This document shows positions 42,808 to 50,485 of a stretch of 56,031 nucleotides of DNA, piece by piece. Location of the stretch: positions 73,487 to 129,517 of the forward strand of contig JAIRYJ010000015.1 in the NCBI GenBank assembly GCA_031267825.1, given 5' to 3'. Position numbers and translations under genes: made by a program. Every line of letters starts with the position of its first letter. Within the stretch, counting starts at the first letter, position 1. The notes beneath the pieces are model-generated. The model did no database searches and was not told where the DNA came from. It saw only the letters and a list, made by a program, of their open reading frames with translations. The stretch is from Bifidobacteriaceae bacterium. Lineage in GTDB: Bacteria > Actinomycetota > Actinomycetes > Actinomycetales > WQXJ01.

Positions 42808-43100
42808 GCCCTGACCCTTGGGGCAGTGTCCATAGCCGACGGGCCTGGCTCCAGGTAGCGGACAGGTACGGCACGGTTTGTCATATTTGTCGCAAACCGA
42901 TCGACTTGTCCGCTACCCCTAAAACACCTTGGGCGAAAAGCGTGGACCATCTAATACCCCGCAAGTACGGCGGCGGTAACCATATCTCTAATTTGCGTCC
43001 CGCCCATTTTGGATGCAATTCCAGGCGCGGCGCCAGAATCGCTAAGCCTCGGCCTTTGGGTGAATCTGGTAAGAGTTTCTTTACTGATAGCGGCGAATAA
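42804..43100 (+). CDS. HNH endonuclease
   Basis: 98 residues from the GTG at 42804, overlapping the upstream stop. The zinc-stapled HNH fold has CHIC, SVDHLIPRKYGGGNHISNLRPAHFGCN (catalytic His-Asn-His frame) and a final basic tail. In cos-type phages an HNH protein beside the terminase helps cut DNA during packaging. Here it lies about 1.1 kb upstream of the terminase, separated by a winged-helix gene and a non-coding region. A packaging role is the first guess. Confidence 0.9.
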   Translation: MSPDPWGSVHSRRAWLQVADRYGTVCHICRKPIDLSATPKTPWAKSVDHLIPRKYGGGNHISNLRPAHFGCNSRRGARIAKPRPLGESGKSFFTDSGE

Positions 43101-43447
43101 TGGGTGCCCAAAACGTGCAATTAGTTTTGCAGAATTGGGCACCCATTTTATACCCCCACCATGCCGTATTGCGAATACTCCAACATATGGCTCTAATAGC
43201 TCACGACTATGACGATAGTGACGTGTTAGCCCGCCAATATTTCGGGGGACACACCACGCTAGCTTTAGGCCTTGGTTGCCCCCATATCCAAGGCCGGGTA
43301 ACCCATGGAGCACTCATGAACGTCGGCCGATCCATAGCTGTTCTGCGGGCCGCTGGAGCCATCTCAGACCTGACTCAAGCGGTCGGCCAACGCCAAGCCG
43401 CCTACCAGCTACACCTGGACGGGCCTGTGGATATGGCTGATCCATGA
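43100..43447 (+). CDS. Winged-helix protein (phage/plasmid replication or regulatory type)
   Basis: 115 residues, ATG sharing one base with the HNH stop. The pattern HAVLRILQHMALIAHDYD, YFGGHTTLALGLG and then GRSIAVLRAAGAISDLTQAVGQRQAAYQLHLD matches a winged-helix family common in actinobacterial phages and plasmids. Those proteins recognise DNA near origins or control early genes. It sits directly upstream of the palindrome- and iteron-rich region 43448-43897, a likely target. Confidence 0.72.
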   Translation: MGAQNVQLVLQNWAPILYPHHAVLRILQHMALIAHDYDDSDVLARQYFGGHTTLALGLGCPHIQGRVTHGALMNVGRSIAVLRAAGAISDLTQAVGQRQAAYQLHLDGPVDMADP

Positions 43448-43472
43448 GAATTCTTGACTGTGAATAAACACA

Positions 43473-43501
43473 GGTGGGCCAGTCAAGGTGACTGGCCCAC
43501 C
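43473..43501. repeat. 13-bp-arm hairpin, first of three related repeats
   Basis: GGTGGGCCAGTCA-AGG-TGACTGGCCCACC, perfect. The core GGCCAGTCA-AGG-TGACTGGCC recurs at 43534-43554, and GGCCAGTC alone at 43512-43519. It could terminate the early transcript, but the repetition suggests binding sites. Confidence 0.75.
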
Positions 43502-43558
43502 TGACTGAGTAGGCCAGTCGCCTTGATACAGTAGGCCAGTCAAGGTGACTGGCCATAC

Positions 43559-43580
43559 CTTAAGTTAATCTTAACTTAAG
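43559..43580. repeat. AT-rich perfect palindrome
   Basis: CTTAAGTTAA-TC-TTAACTTAAG, 10-bp arms with a 2-nt spacer: the most AT-rich symmetric stretch of the prophage and a plausible melting site. Confidence 0.75.
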
Positions 43581-43733
43581 TTCTTTAGGAACCAAGAAGA
43601 ACCAACAAGGAACCAGAACTCGGCTTAACACAACCACACTAGAGCCGGTTGCGCTCCATCCACAGGTGACAATGATGGAGTTGGCCAACTCGATAATGTG
43701 GTATGTTCAACACCGTGAGTAATCACATAGGCA

Positions 43734-43804
43734 GCCCGCCAATCAAGACCTGGGCATCGTCGGTCTCTAGCGCCCAGGCAGAAGTGTTCACTTTTTTGGC
43801 GGGC
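43734..43804. repeat. Nested inverted repeats
   Basis: Outer arms GCCCGCCAA (43734-43742) and TTGGCGGGC (43796-43804) enclose inner arms CCTGGGC (43749-43755) and GCCCAGG (43772-43778). All are perfect. They could form a branched hairpin in RNA or single-stranded DNA, or paired sites for a dimeric protein. Confidence 0.65.
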
Positions 43805-43897
43805 AGCCTATCCACCCCGCCCAACCTGGACCGTTCCTCCCGAAACCCAAAAAAACCGATATAAAACCGGCGAAAACCAAACAATTAGTGAGTAATT

Positions 43898-44212
43898 ATG
43901 AGTAATTATCCGGCCTTATTTCCTCATCCTGAAACAATTCGCGCTTCAGGTGATTTAGAAACAAAGACTGCTTTAGTAATTGATAGTTTAGAAGCCGCTG
44001 GTGTTCTCACCGGCCGGCATCAGATAACCGCTGTGCTCATCCGGAAGCTGGCGCGGGCCGTCGATAAGGGTTTAGCTGAGCCGAGAGTTTCGGTTGCGAC
44101 CACACATATAGTCCGCGAACTGGTTGAGGCGCTGGCGTCCCTGCCGCAATCCGTGGCTGGGACTTCAGAGTCCTGGGATCGGCTACTGGCGGAGTTGGCC
44201 GCCCAGAAGTGA
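43898..44212 (+). CDS. Probable terminase small subunit
   Basis: 104 residues, immediately upstream of and 4 bp overlapping the large terminase gene. Helical throughout: DLETKTALVIDSLEAAGVLTGRHQITAVLIRKLARAVDKGL, then VRELVEALASLP and WDRLLAELAA. This matches the size and layout of actinophage small terminases but carries no invariant motif. The ATG lies in an AT-rich patch (GTGAGTAATT) with a poor ribosome site. Called from position and fold pattern. Confidence 0.7.
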   Translation: MSNYPALFPHPETIRASGDLETKTALVIDSLEAAGVLTGRHQITAVLIRKLARAVDKGLAEPRVSVATTHIVRELVEALASLPQSVAGTSESWDRLLAELAAQK

Positions 44213-45606
44213 CCGGCCCGGCTGGACCGACCCACCCGCCTACCTATGCGACGGTCCGGAACCCGGCCCTGCGGACACGCGGAGGCCGGGTCCCTGTTCT
44301 CCTCAAAGCCCTCAGCTATGACGCCCTGCCTTGGCAGCGGTACGTGTCAGCCGTAGCAGGCGAGGTAAACCCGCCGGGTAGCCGCCTGTACTGGAGATAC
44401 CAAACTGTCGTTGTTTCTGTCCCTCGTCAGGCCGGTAAGACAACCCTGGCGGAGGGCGAATTGCTTGAGCGGGCGCTGTCCACGCCCCGGCTAGAGGCTA
44501 GAATGACCGCCCAGCGGGGTAAGGACGCCTCGGATCGCTGGAGGGACCTAGCAGACGATATTGAAGCCTCTGTACTGGCGTCTGGGGCCTCCATCCTGAG
44601 AGGCAACGGCCGGCAAATTATTGAGTTGCCGAACCGCTCGCGGATCCGCCCGTTCGCACCAACTCGCGACGGGCTACACGGATCTAGCCCCCACTTTGTC
44701 CTGATCGACGAGGCATGGAGTTTCACAGAGGAACGCGGAGAGCAGCTGATGGCAGCGGTTGACCCGGCCCAGGTCACCCACCGGGATCGGCAGACTTGGA
44801 TTATTTCAGCGGCCGGTGACCTAACGTCAGTCTGGTGGAATGAGTTGTGTAATAAAGGCCGGGCAGCAACCGAAGACAAGGCGTCAACGATCGCATACTT
44901 TGAGTGGTCAATGCGGGCCGGCGCTGACCCATATAACCCAGCGTCATGGGGCTTCCACCCCGGCCTAGACGGCCTAATCTCTGTCGATGATCTAGCGGCG
45001 GCCGCCCAAACCAATAGCCTGGGGAACTTCCTCCGAAGCTACATGAATACCAGGACTTCGACGCGCGACGCGATCATCCCAATGGACGCTTGGAACGCCG
45101 CTCCCAAGCCTGCCAGGCCGTCAGCCGCCGCGATTGTCTACGGGTATGCCGCCGCTATCGACCGCTCTCACGCGTCTATCTACGGCGCCTGGCGTGACGC
45201 TAGCGACCGACTCTGTCTACACGTCTACAAGACGGCGGAAGGCATCGACTGGCTCGTCCCCACACTCACCGAACTGGCGGGCAAAGGTGCCGCTCTGGTG
45301 GCTGACGACGGCGGGTTTACCCGAGTGATTACGGACCAGCTGCAGCGGGCTAGCGTACCCGTCCAAACACTGGCCGGCCGCGACCAAGGAACCGCATGGG
45401 CCGCGTTCAAACAAAGCGCCTTGTCCGTACATCACGATCATTCTCAGGCCCTTACGGAGGCCCTCAGCGTCGCCCAGGAGGCGCCGCGCGGCGACCATTA
45501 CATAGTCTCGCGTCGGCATAGCTTAGGTGCGATCGACGCCCTAGAAGCGGCCTACGTAGGCTTATGGTTCGTGGACCGGCTGCGTCCACCTCTCGTGATT
45601 TACTAG
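44209..45606 (+). CDS. terL: Terminase large subunit
   Basis: ATP-driven DNA-packaging motor and nuclease, 465 residues. The GTG at 44209 overlaps the previous stop. The ATPase domain has Walker A VPRQAGKTT (Lys77), Walker B FVLIDEAWSF, and a coupling-motif-like IISAAGDL. The nuclease half has acidic sites in GYAAAIDRSHASIYGAW, LVADDGG and the final DALEAAYVG. The family is the HK97/phiC31-like terminases common in actinophages. Confident. Confidence 0.95.
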   Translation: MTGPAGPTHPPTYATVRNPALRTRGGRVPVLLKALSYDALPWQRYVSAVAGEVNPPGSRLYWRYQTVVVSVPRQAGKTTLAEGELLERALSTPRLEARMTAQRGKDASDRWRDLADDIEASVLASGASILRGNGRQIIELPNRSRIRPFAPTRDGLHGSSPHFVLIDEAWSFTEERGEQLMAAVDPAQVTHRDRQTWIISAAGDLTSVWWNELCNKGRAATEDKASTIAYFEWSMRAGADPYNPASWGFHPGLDGLISVDDLAAAAQTNSLGNFLRSYMNTRTSTRDAIIPMDAWNAAPKPARPSAAAIVYGYAAAIDRSHASIYGAWRDASDRLCLHVYKTAEGIDWLVPTLTELAGKGAALVADDGGFTRVITDQLQRASVPVQTLAGRDQGTAWAAFKQSALSVHHDHSQALTEALSVAQEAPRGDHYIVSRRHSLGAIDALEAAYVGLWFVDRLRPPLVIY

Positions 45607-45678
45607 TCGGTTGCACTGCTCAAAATTCTCGGTTGCATAGCTAGGTCCCACGAGGGCGGCAGGCGGAACCTAGATCTC

Positions 45679-46788
45679 GTGCCCACTAGAAGACAGCGTT
45701 TCGCGGCCTGGCTCGGCTTGCGACGCCGCGCCGACGACGGCGGCTGGCTGGAACACCCCACCAAGCTGCTGCCGCCGCCGCGTCCCGGCACTCTCGGCGG
45801 CGACGCCCTCAGCCTCAGCGCCGTTTACCGGGCTATTTCGATCATCATTACCGCCGCCAAGCAGCTATCGATTGACGCCTACAAGAGCGGCGGCGTGACG
45901 AACTCTCCGCTGACCCGTCAACCGGACCCAGATATGCCACTATCGGCCTGGATTGAGGAGACTGTTGGCTGTCTCGCCATACACGGTGAGGCCTACTGGT
46001 GGCAAACCAGGAACCCGCAGGGAACCGTCACAAGCCTGGCGGTGCTCGACCCCACCAGGGTCACCGGCGCCCTTGATCTGGCCATTGGTCGGCCCGTCTA
46101 CCATTATCAGGGCCACACAGTCGGCCCACGCGATATCGCTCATCTTAAGCTGATGCGTCGGCCCGGCGTCGTGCGTGGCCTAGGACCGATACAAGCCGCC
46201 AGGACCGACCTAGCGTCCCATATCGATATCCGTGACTACGCGGCAAGCTGGTTCGCCCGCGATGACACCCCTAGCGGCATTCTCAGGACTGACCAGACGA
46301 TAACGTCTGACCAGGCCGCCGCGTTGAAGACCCAGTGGAAGGAAACCGCTGACGGCGGCGTGAGAGTAATCGGCCAAGGCCTAGTATATTCGCCCCTGAG
46401 CCTCAGTCCGGCGGACGCCCAGTGGCTTGAATCGAGAACATTCTCGACTCAGGAAATATGCCGGCTTTTCGGCGTCCCGTCAACACTGATGCTAATCGGC
46501 GTAGAAGGCTCATCTAAAACGTACACTAACGCCGAACAGGAATGGATTGCTTTTGTCCGGTTCACGCTGATGCAATACTTATCCGAGATTGAATCCGCGT
46601 TATCTGCTGCGCTTCCCCATGGGACGCGAGCCCGATTTAACATCGACGCACTATTACGCGGCGACACCTATACCCGGTACCAGGCCCATCAAATAGCCCT
46701 CGACGCCGGGTTTGAAACTATCGATGAAGTCAGGGCCCTTGAGGGTCTACCGCCGCTCAACCAACTATCTCCAGAGGATACACCATGA
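45679..46788 (+). CDS. Phage portal protein (HK97-type)
   Basis: 369 residues forming the capsid vertex ring through which DNA passes. The start is GTG at 45679. Portal signatures include LSLSAVYRAISIIITAAKQLSIDAY near 55-80, GVVRGLGPIQAARTDL, and the C-terminal QEICRLFGVPSTLMLIGVEGSS followed by EQEWIAFVRFTLMQYLSEIE. The 3' end overlaps the protease-capsid gene (ATGA). A 72-bp gap separates it from the terminase. Confidence 0.94.
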   Translation: MPTRRQRFAAWLGLRRRADDGGWLEHPTKLLPPPRPGTLGGDALSLSAVYRAISIIITAAKQLSIDAYKSGGVTNSPLTRQPDPDMPLSAWIEETVGCLAIHGEAYWWQTRNPQGTVTSLAVLDPTRVTGALDLAIGRPVYHYQGHTVGPRDIAHLKLMRRPGVVRGLGPIQAARTDLASHIDIRDYAASWFARDDTPSGILRTDQTITSDQAAALKTQWKETADGGVRVIGQGLVYSPLSLSPADAQWLESRTFSTQEICRLFGVPSTLMLIGVEGSSKTYTNAEQEWIAFVRFTLMQYLSEIESALSAALPHGTRARFNIDALLRGDTYTRYQAHQIALDAGFETIDEVRALEGLPPLNQLSPEDTP

Positions 46789-48338
46789 CTAGTCTCGCCG
46801 CGAAACTAACAGGCATCCAAACCCGAACCGTGGCCCTGCGGACAGTTGACCCAGAAACCCGCCAAGTGGTTGGGCTGGCGGTGCCATGGGATACCGAGAC
46901 AAACCTCGGCTGGGTGACCGAAATAATCAAGCGCGGCGCCGTCAGCGAAGACGCCGCGCCTTTGCTGTTCTGGGAGCATCGTGAGCCGATAGGTAAAATC
47001 AGAGAATGCTCTGACACTGACGGCGGCTTAGAGATAACCGGAGTCATATCGAAAACACCGCGCGGCGACGAAGCCTACCAGCTGGCCCAAGACGGGGTAA
47101 TTACCGGCCTATCAATTGGGTTCACCATCGACGAATATGAAGAAACTCTCCGCAAAGAACAGCCGCCACTCATCACCGTAACGAAACTCTCACTCATGGA
47201 GGTTTCGCTCTGTGCCTTTCCAGCCTATGACGATGCCCGAATCTCTCAGACTCGTAACAATCTACCAAGTAAAGGACCAGTAATGGATACCCAAACAATT
47301 GAACCAAATACCGAACTAGAAACTCGAATGACGGACTTAGAACGCCGGTTGGATCAGCAGGCGGCCCTGCCTGCCAGGTTAGCTAGGCCTCAATGGCGGA
47401 CCGCTGGGGAATGGCTTAAGGATTTAGCGAGAGGCAGTGAGGCCGCCCTAGCTGTCACCCAACAGACCAGGGCTTTCACCGGCGGCGTTTACGCCGATAC
47501 CGCCGGACCGGAGACTTTCCTAGGTGACCTCACAAAGCTTGTTGAACAGCCGCTAGGGATGACAAAGGCTTTCGGAACAGCGGCTCTGCCTGCCACCGGG
47601 ATGACCCTTGAATACTCTCAAGTCAAGTCAAATAGTATGACAGTCGGGAAACAAGTCAAAGAAGGCGACGCTCTACCGACTGGCAAACTTACTTGGGAAC
47701 TCAAATCCGCGCCGGTGGAAACCTACGGCGGCGGCGGCTGGCTATCTCGGACCACTATCGAGCGAGCCCCCATCTCGGTGCTTGATACCACGCTACGGGC
47801 TTTAGCTATCGAAGCCCGCCGTCAAAAGATTGCCGCGTTCCGCGCGTTCTTCGAGGCTCAAGTCGCCGCCCAGGCCACCGCCGGGAACACACTGACTGTC
47901 GATTCGATCAGCGACTGGAAAACCTGGACCGGTTTGATCGTCAACGCGTCCGAGAAGCTTGAGGAAATCGGGCTAACACTGGACTCGATCATTGTCAGCG
48001 GAAAAGTGTTCAAAGAACTCGCCAACGCGATAATTGAGTCCGAGTCGCTGGTGCTGCCACGGTCCCAAGACCAAGAAAAGACTTTAGGCACATTGGACGC
48101 TAAATCTCGTACCGGTAACATCCTCGGCGTTGAGCTTATATATGACTCGAAACTAACCGGCGATTACCCGGTGTTCGTTTCTCGCCAAGCTCTCCTGCAA
48201 TACACGTCACCGGTGGTTTCACTATCAGATCAAGATATCTCGACCCTAACGTCAAACTTCAGCGTCTACCACTACGCCGCGTTCGCGGCCGAATATCCAG
48301 CCGGAATTATCCCTGTCGGGCCAGTTCCAGGGGAGTGA
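46785..48338 (+). CDS. Fused prohead protease and HK97-fold major capsid protein
   Basis: 517 residues in one frame. The N-terminal ~155 residues are a U35-type prohead protease: His65 in LLFWEHREPIG, Ser110 in ITGLSIGF, and the MEVSLCAFPAY strand that ends the domain. A helical scaffold-like linker (about 167-205) follows, then the HK97-fold capsid (TAGEWLKDL, ERAPISVLDTTLRALAIEARR, GNILGVELIYDSKL). Protease, delta domain and capsid are usually two genes, and fusions are known in some phages. A second ribosome site within the frame could give free capsid protein from Met167. Confidence 0.92.
   Translation: MTSLAAKLTGIQTRTVALRTVDPETRQVVGLAVPWDTETNLGWVTEIIKRGAVSEDAAPLLFWEHREPIGKIRECSDTDGGLEITGVISKTPRGDEAYQLAQDGVITGLSIGFTIDEYEETLRKEQPPLITVTKLSLMEVSLCAFPAYDDARISQTRNNLPSKGPVMDTQTIEPNTELETRMTDLERRLDQQAALPARLARPQWRTAGEWLKDLARGSEAALAVTQQTRAFTGGVYADTAGPETFLGDLTKLVEQPLGMTKAFGTAALPATGMTLEYSQVKSNSMTVGKQVKEGDALPTGKLTWELKSAPVETYGGGGWLSRTTIERAPISVLDTTLRALAIEARRQKIAAFRAFFEAQVAAQATAGNTLTVDSISDWKTWTGLIVNASEKLEEIGLTLDSIIVSGKVFKELANAIIESESLVLPRSQDQEKTLGTLDAKSRTGNILGVELIYDSKLTGDYPVFVSRQALLQYTSPVVSLSDQDISTLTSNFSVYHYAAFAAEYPAGIIPVGPVPGE
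47271..47285 (+). promoter_or_regulatory. Internal ribosome site and in-frame ATG for free capsid protein
   Basis: AAAGGA followed 6 nt later by ATG at 47283, in frame with the fused gene exactly where the protease domain ends and the capsid scaffold begins. It would yield a 351-residue capsid protein. Strength and use are inferred from sequence only. Confidence 0.65.
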
Positions 48339-48340
48339 TT

Positions 48341-48676
48341 ATGGGCGACCAGCAGCGGGCCGCCAGGCTCGCCCTCTATATCACCGGTGACGCCACAGCC
48401 ATTACTCCGTTTATTACAGAGTGTTTCGACCAAGCGAGCGCCCTCGTAAATGGGGTGGCTGACACCGCTAGGCTGATCGACCCCGAGAAGCCGCTACCTG
48501 ACTACGTCCGAGCCCGCTGCGTAGTGGAAGTCGGCAACGAACTGTACCACCGGCGGGCTGGCGCGTCAGGCACCCAACTGGGGCCTGACGGCGTCATGGC
48601 TGAACTCCGCCTGGCTCGCGACCCACTCAGCCCGGTATATCCGATGCTCGGCCGTCACCTAGTGCTCGGACTATGA
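48341..48676 (+). CDS. Head-tail connector protein
   Basis: 111 residues. The ATG at 48341 follows AGGGGAG. A mainly helical small protein directly after the capsid gene, the place of the gp6-like connector (ARCVVEVGNELYHRRAGASGTQLGPDG, then LRLARDPLSPVYPMLGRHL). This motif string is typical of actinophage head-tail adaptors. Overlaps the next gene by 4 bp. Confidence 0.8.
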   Translation: MGDQQRAARLALYITGDATAITPFITECFDQASALVNGVADTARLIDPEKPLPDYVRARCVVEVGNELYHRRAGASGTQLGPDGVMAELRLARDPLSPVYPMLGRHLVLGL

Positions 48677-49050
48677 GCGGCGCCTTAGAGACCGCTAGGG
48701 AAGCCCTGGCGGCCTACCTGACAGCCCAGGCGGGGCTGACGGTCAACCCGTACGTCCCAGAATCTCTGGCGCCGCCTTGCGGGTTCCTAGAGCCTGGAGA
48801 GCCGTATCTTGAGCCGTCCGACGCGCGGCGCTGCCTGATCCAGCGTCTCGCCATCGTGATAGTGGAACCCAAAACCCCCAACGCCGCCGCGACAGCCGGC
48901 CTTGAGGAGACCTTGCTAACTGTCCTTGCGGCGTTGGCTAACCAGTCAGACTGGTGGGGGTTCCGTGTCCGCCAACCTGAGATGCTCATAATTGGCGGTG
49001 CGCCACATCTTGCCGCCTCCATCGAAATAGCAACTGAAATACACCTATAA
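48673..49050 (+). CDS. Probable tail terminator / tail completion protein
   Basis: 125 residues, start overlapping the connector stop. The alpha/beta pattern, with AREALAAYLTAQAGLTVNPY, LIQRLAIVIVEPKTPNAAA, a helix and a final LAASIEIATEI strand, resembles phage tail terminators. The position between connector and major tail protein supports this. Not proven by motif. Confidence 0.7.
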   Translation: MSGALETAREALAAYLTAQAGLTVNPYVPESLAPPCGFLEPGEPYLEPSDARRCLIQRLAIVIVEPKTPNAAATAGLEETLLTVLAALANQSDWWGFRVRQPEMLIIGGAPHLAASIEIATEIHL

Positions 49051-49066
49051 AGAGAGAAATAAACCC

Positions 49067-49516
49067 ATGGTTACACGAATCAAAGGCGCCGCCCTATATC
49101 TACATATCGGCCCGAACACCGACTTAGAAGCGGAAGTAACTTCCGCGATCCTCGCACACGAGGATGCCGACAGTGACCTACTAACTTTCGCTGACGCCAA
49201 AAAAGGCGGCCTATCCCAGCCCTCTATCACCGTCGGCTATATCCAATCAACAGATGCGGCGGCGTTCTGGTCCTGGGTTTGGGATAACCCAGGCACGGTC
49301 GCTGCGTTCAGTTACGCGCCGCACGGCAATTCTCAACCGTCGGCCGCCCAGCCGCATTTTATCGGCTACCTAAAAGTACCAACCAACAAGCCATCCCTAG
49401 GTGGAGAAGCCATCATTGACGGGCCTGGTTATACGGCCGAAACCCAGTTCCTGGTGTGCCACGCGGACGGGCAACTGCCTGGCGAGGTGACCAGAGACAA
49501 CGGCTCCAGCGACTAG
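49067..49516 (+). CDS. Major tail protein
   Basis: 149 residues, strand-rich. AGAGAG lies upstream of the ATG. The core of a tail-tube fold: AALYLHIGPNTDLEAEVTSAIL, FADAKKGG, a central AFWSWVWDNPGTVAAFSYAPHG turn, and the terminal YTAETQFLVCHADGQ. It is shorter than many major tail proteins and has no Ig-like extension. Identified by fold pattern and position before the tail chaperone and tape measure. Confidence 0.8.
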   Translation: MVTRIKGAALYLHIGPNTDLEAEVTSAILAHEDADSDLLTFADAKKGGLSQPSITVGYIQSTDAAAFWSWVWDNPGTVAAFSYAPHGNSQPSAAQPHFIGYLKVPTNKPSLGGEAIIDGPGYTAETQFLVCHADGQLPGEVTRDNGSSD

Positions 49517-49524
49517 GGTAGACA

Positions 49525-49929
49525 ATGCCCGCTGATATCGCCTGGTCTGACGGGCCAAGCAAATTCCGAGTATACGGGCTACGCCGAACCATCGGCGCGG
49601 TCCGTAAAGCCGGCGTCGCCGCCCAAGACCTCCGCCGCCTAATGCGATCCATCGGCGGATTGGTGGCAGGCGCCGCCCGGCCGCTCGCCCCCATCAGATC
49701 AGGCAAACTCGCGGCATCCATCAGGCCTGGCGCGGCCGCTACTAAAGCGACCGTCAGGGCCGGCGCAGCCCAGCTACCATATGCCGGGCCGATCCACTAT
49801 GGCTGGCCTGCCCGTCATATCCGGCCTAACCCGTTCCTGATCGACGCGCTAGCTGGTAAACGCGGCCAAGCGATCAACCTGCTAGAGCAAGAACTCGACA
49901 ACTTGTTGAAACAGACAAACCTCAAATGA
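49525..49929 (+). CDS. HK97-gp10-like tail component
   Basis: 134 residues. It has the basic helix KAGVAAQDLRRLMRSIGGLVAGAARPLAP followed by IRSGKLAASIRPGAAAT, as in HK97-gp10/minor-tail completion proteins. Unusually it follows the major tail protein rather than preceding it. Overlaps the chaperone gene by 4 bp. Confidence 0.72.
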   Translation: MPADIAWSDGPSKFRVYGLRRTIGAVRKAGVAAQDLRRLMRSIGGLVAGAARPLAPIRSGKLAASIRPGAAATKATVRAGAAQLPYAGPIHYGWPARHIRPNPFLIDALAGKRGQAINLLEQELDNLLKQTNLK

Positions 49930-50336
49930 AGGACCCAAGAATGCAAGACTTCCAAGACCTAAAAGACTTCGACATGAGCCAGCTAACGCTCGGCGAAATA
50001 GGTCAGATCGAAAAATTATCCGGCCAGCCCATCACCGAAATAGGCGGACCAGGTCAGCCTCTCGGCGCCGGATTCGCCGCGCTTTACATGGTATTCAAGC
50101 GCCGGAACGGCTTCCCGGGGTTCAATTTCGCTGACGCGGGTCGAGTATCCATGGAACAGGCCACCCGCGAAATGTTCCCGTCCGCAACGGCAGAAGCTGA
50201 ACCACAAACCAAATCAGAAGTGGAAGCCGCCGCCAACAGCGAGCATGACGCCGACGAACTGCCTATGCCCGTCTACACATACGCGGAGCCGCCGCTTTAC
50301 CCTACACTGCCAGACCGTCAGGAGCCCCCACGTTAG
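49926..50336 (+). CDS. Tail assembly chaperone (gpG-type)
   Basis: 136 residues. The N-terminal domain MSQLTLGEIGQIEKLSGQPITEIG plus a helix (AALYMVFKRRNG) is the phage chaperone fold that scaffolds the tape measure. The C-terminal ~45 residues are acidic and Pro-rich. A minus-one frame continues past its stop with a T-like domain, so a longer frameshift product is expected, as in lambda gpG/gpGT. Confidence 0.82.
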   Translation: MKDPRMQDFQDLKDFDMSQLTLGEIGQIEKLSGQPITEIGGPGQPLGAGFAALYMVFKRRNGFPGFNFADAGRVSMEQATREMFPSATAEAEPQTKSEVEAAANSEHDADELPMPVYTYAEPPLYPTLPDRQEPPR

Positions 50337-50476
50337 CGCCTAGCGCCCGCCTCTATCAGGCGGCCGCGTTCTCTCTAGATACCGGCCTAGACCCGGCGAT
50401 ATTTTGGCGGCTCACCACTGAAGAGCTAGCCGCGTTCTATTATGCGTCTAAAGCCCGAAAACATCCCAGAAAGTAA
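50333..50476 (+). CDS. Tail chaperone frameshift extension (gpT-type)
   Basis: 47 codons in the minus-one frame from base 50333 to a TAA at 50474-50476. The frame has no ATG, GTG or TTG start, yet its product (AAAFSLDTGLDPAIFWRLTTEELAAF and more) looks like the conserved T-domain, and the gap before the tape measure is otherwise empty. It is best expressed by a minus-one slip upstream of the stop, near the C-run GAGCCCCCA (50322-50330). That run is not a textbook slippery heptamer. Confidence 0.7.
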   Translation, partial: LAPSARLYQAAAFSLDTGLDPAIFWRLTTEELAAFYYASKARKHPRK

Positions 50477-50485
50477 CCATCCATA

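Larger units (their letters stand above)
43448..43897. other. Non-coding prophage region, candidate replication or packaging origin
   Basis: 450 bp without a supportable gene between the winged-helix gene and the terminase small subunit. In order: a 13-bp-arm hairpin (43473-43501); a related half copy (43510-43530); a 9-bp-arm copy (43534-43554); an AT palindrome with 10-bp arms (43559-43580); three short direct repeats of the form (A)GAACCA at 43587-43617; two nested inverted repeats at 43734-43804; and an A-rich run before the next ATG. The order repeats, then AT-rich palindrome, then iteron-like repeats resembles an origin. A cos or terminase-binding site may also lie here. Confidence 0.6.

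Noticed and set aside
43314..43556. Minus-strand frame reading repeated HLDWPT segments
   Set aside because: It is the translation of the GGCCAGTC repeats; overlaps a supported gene.
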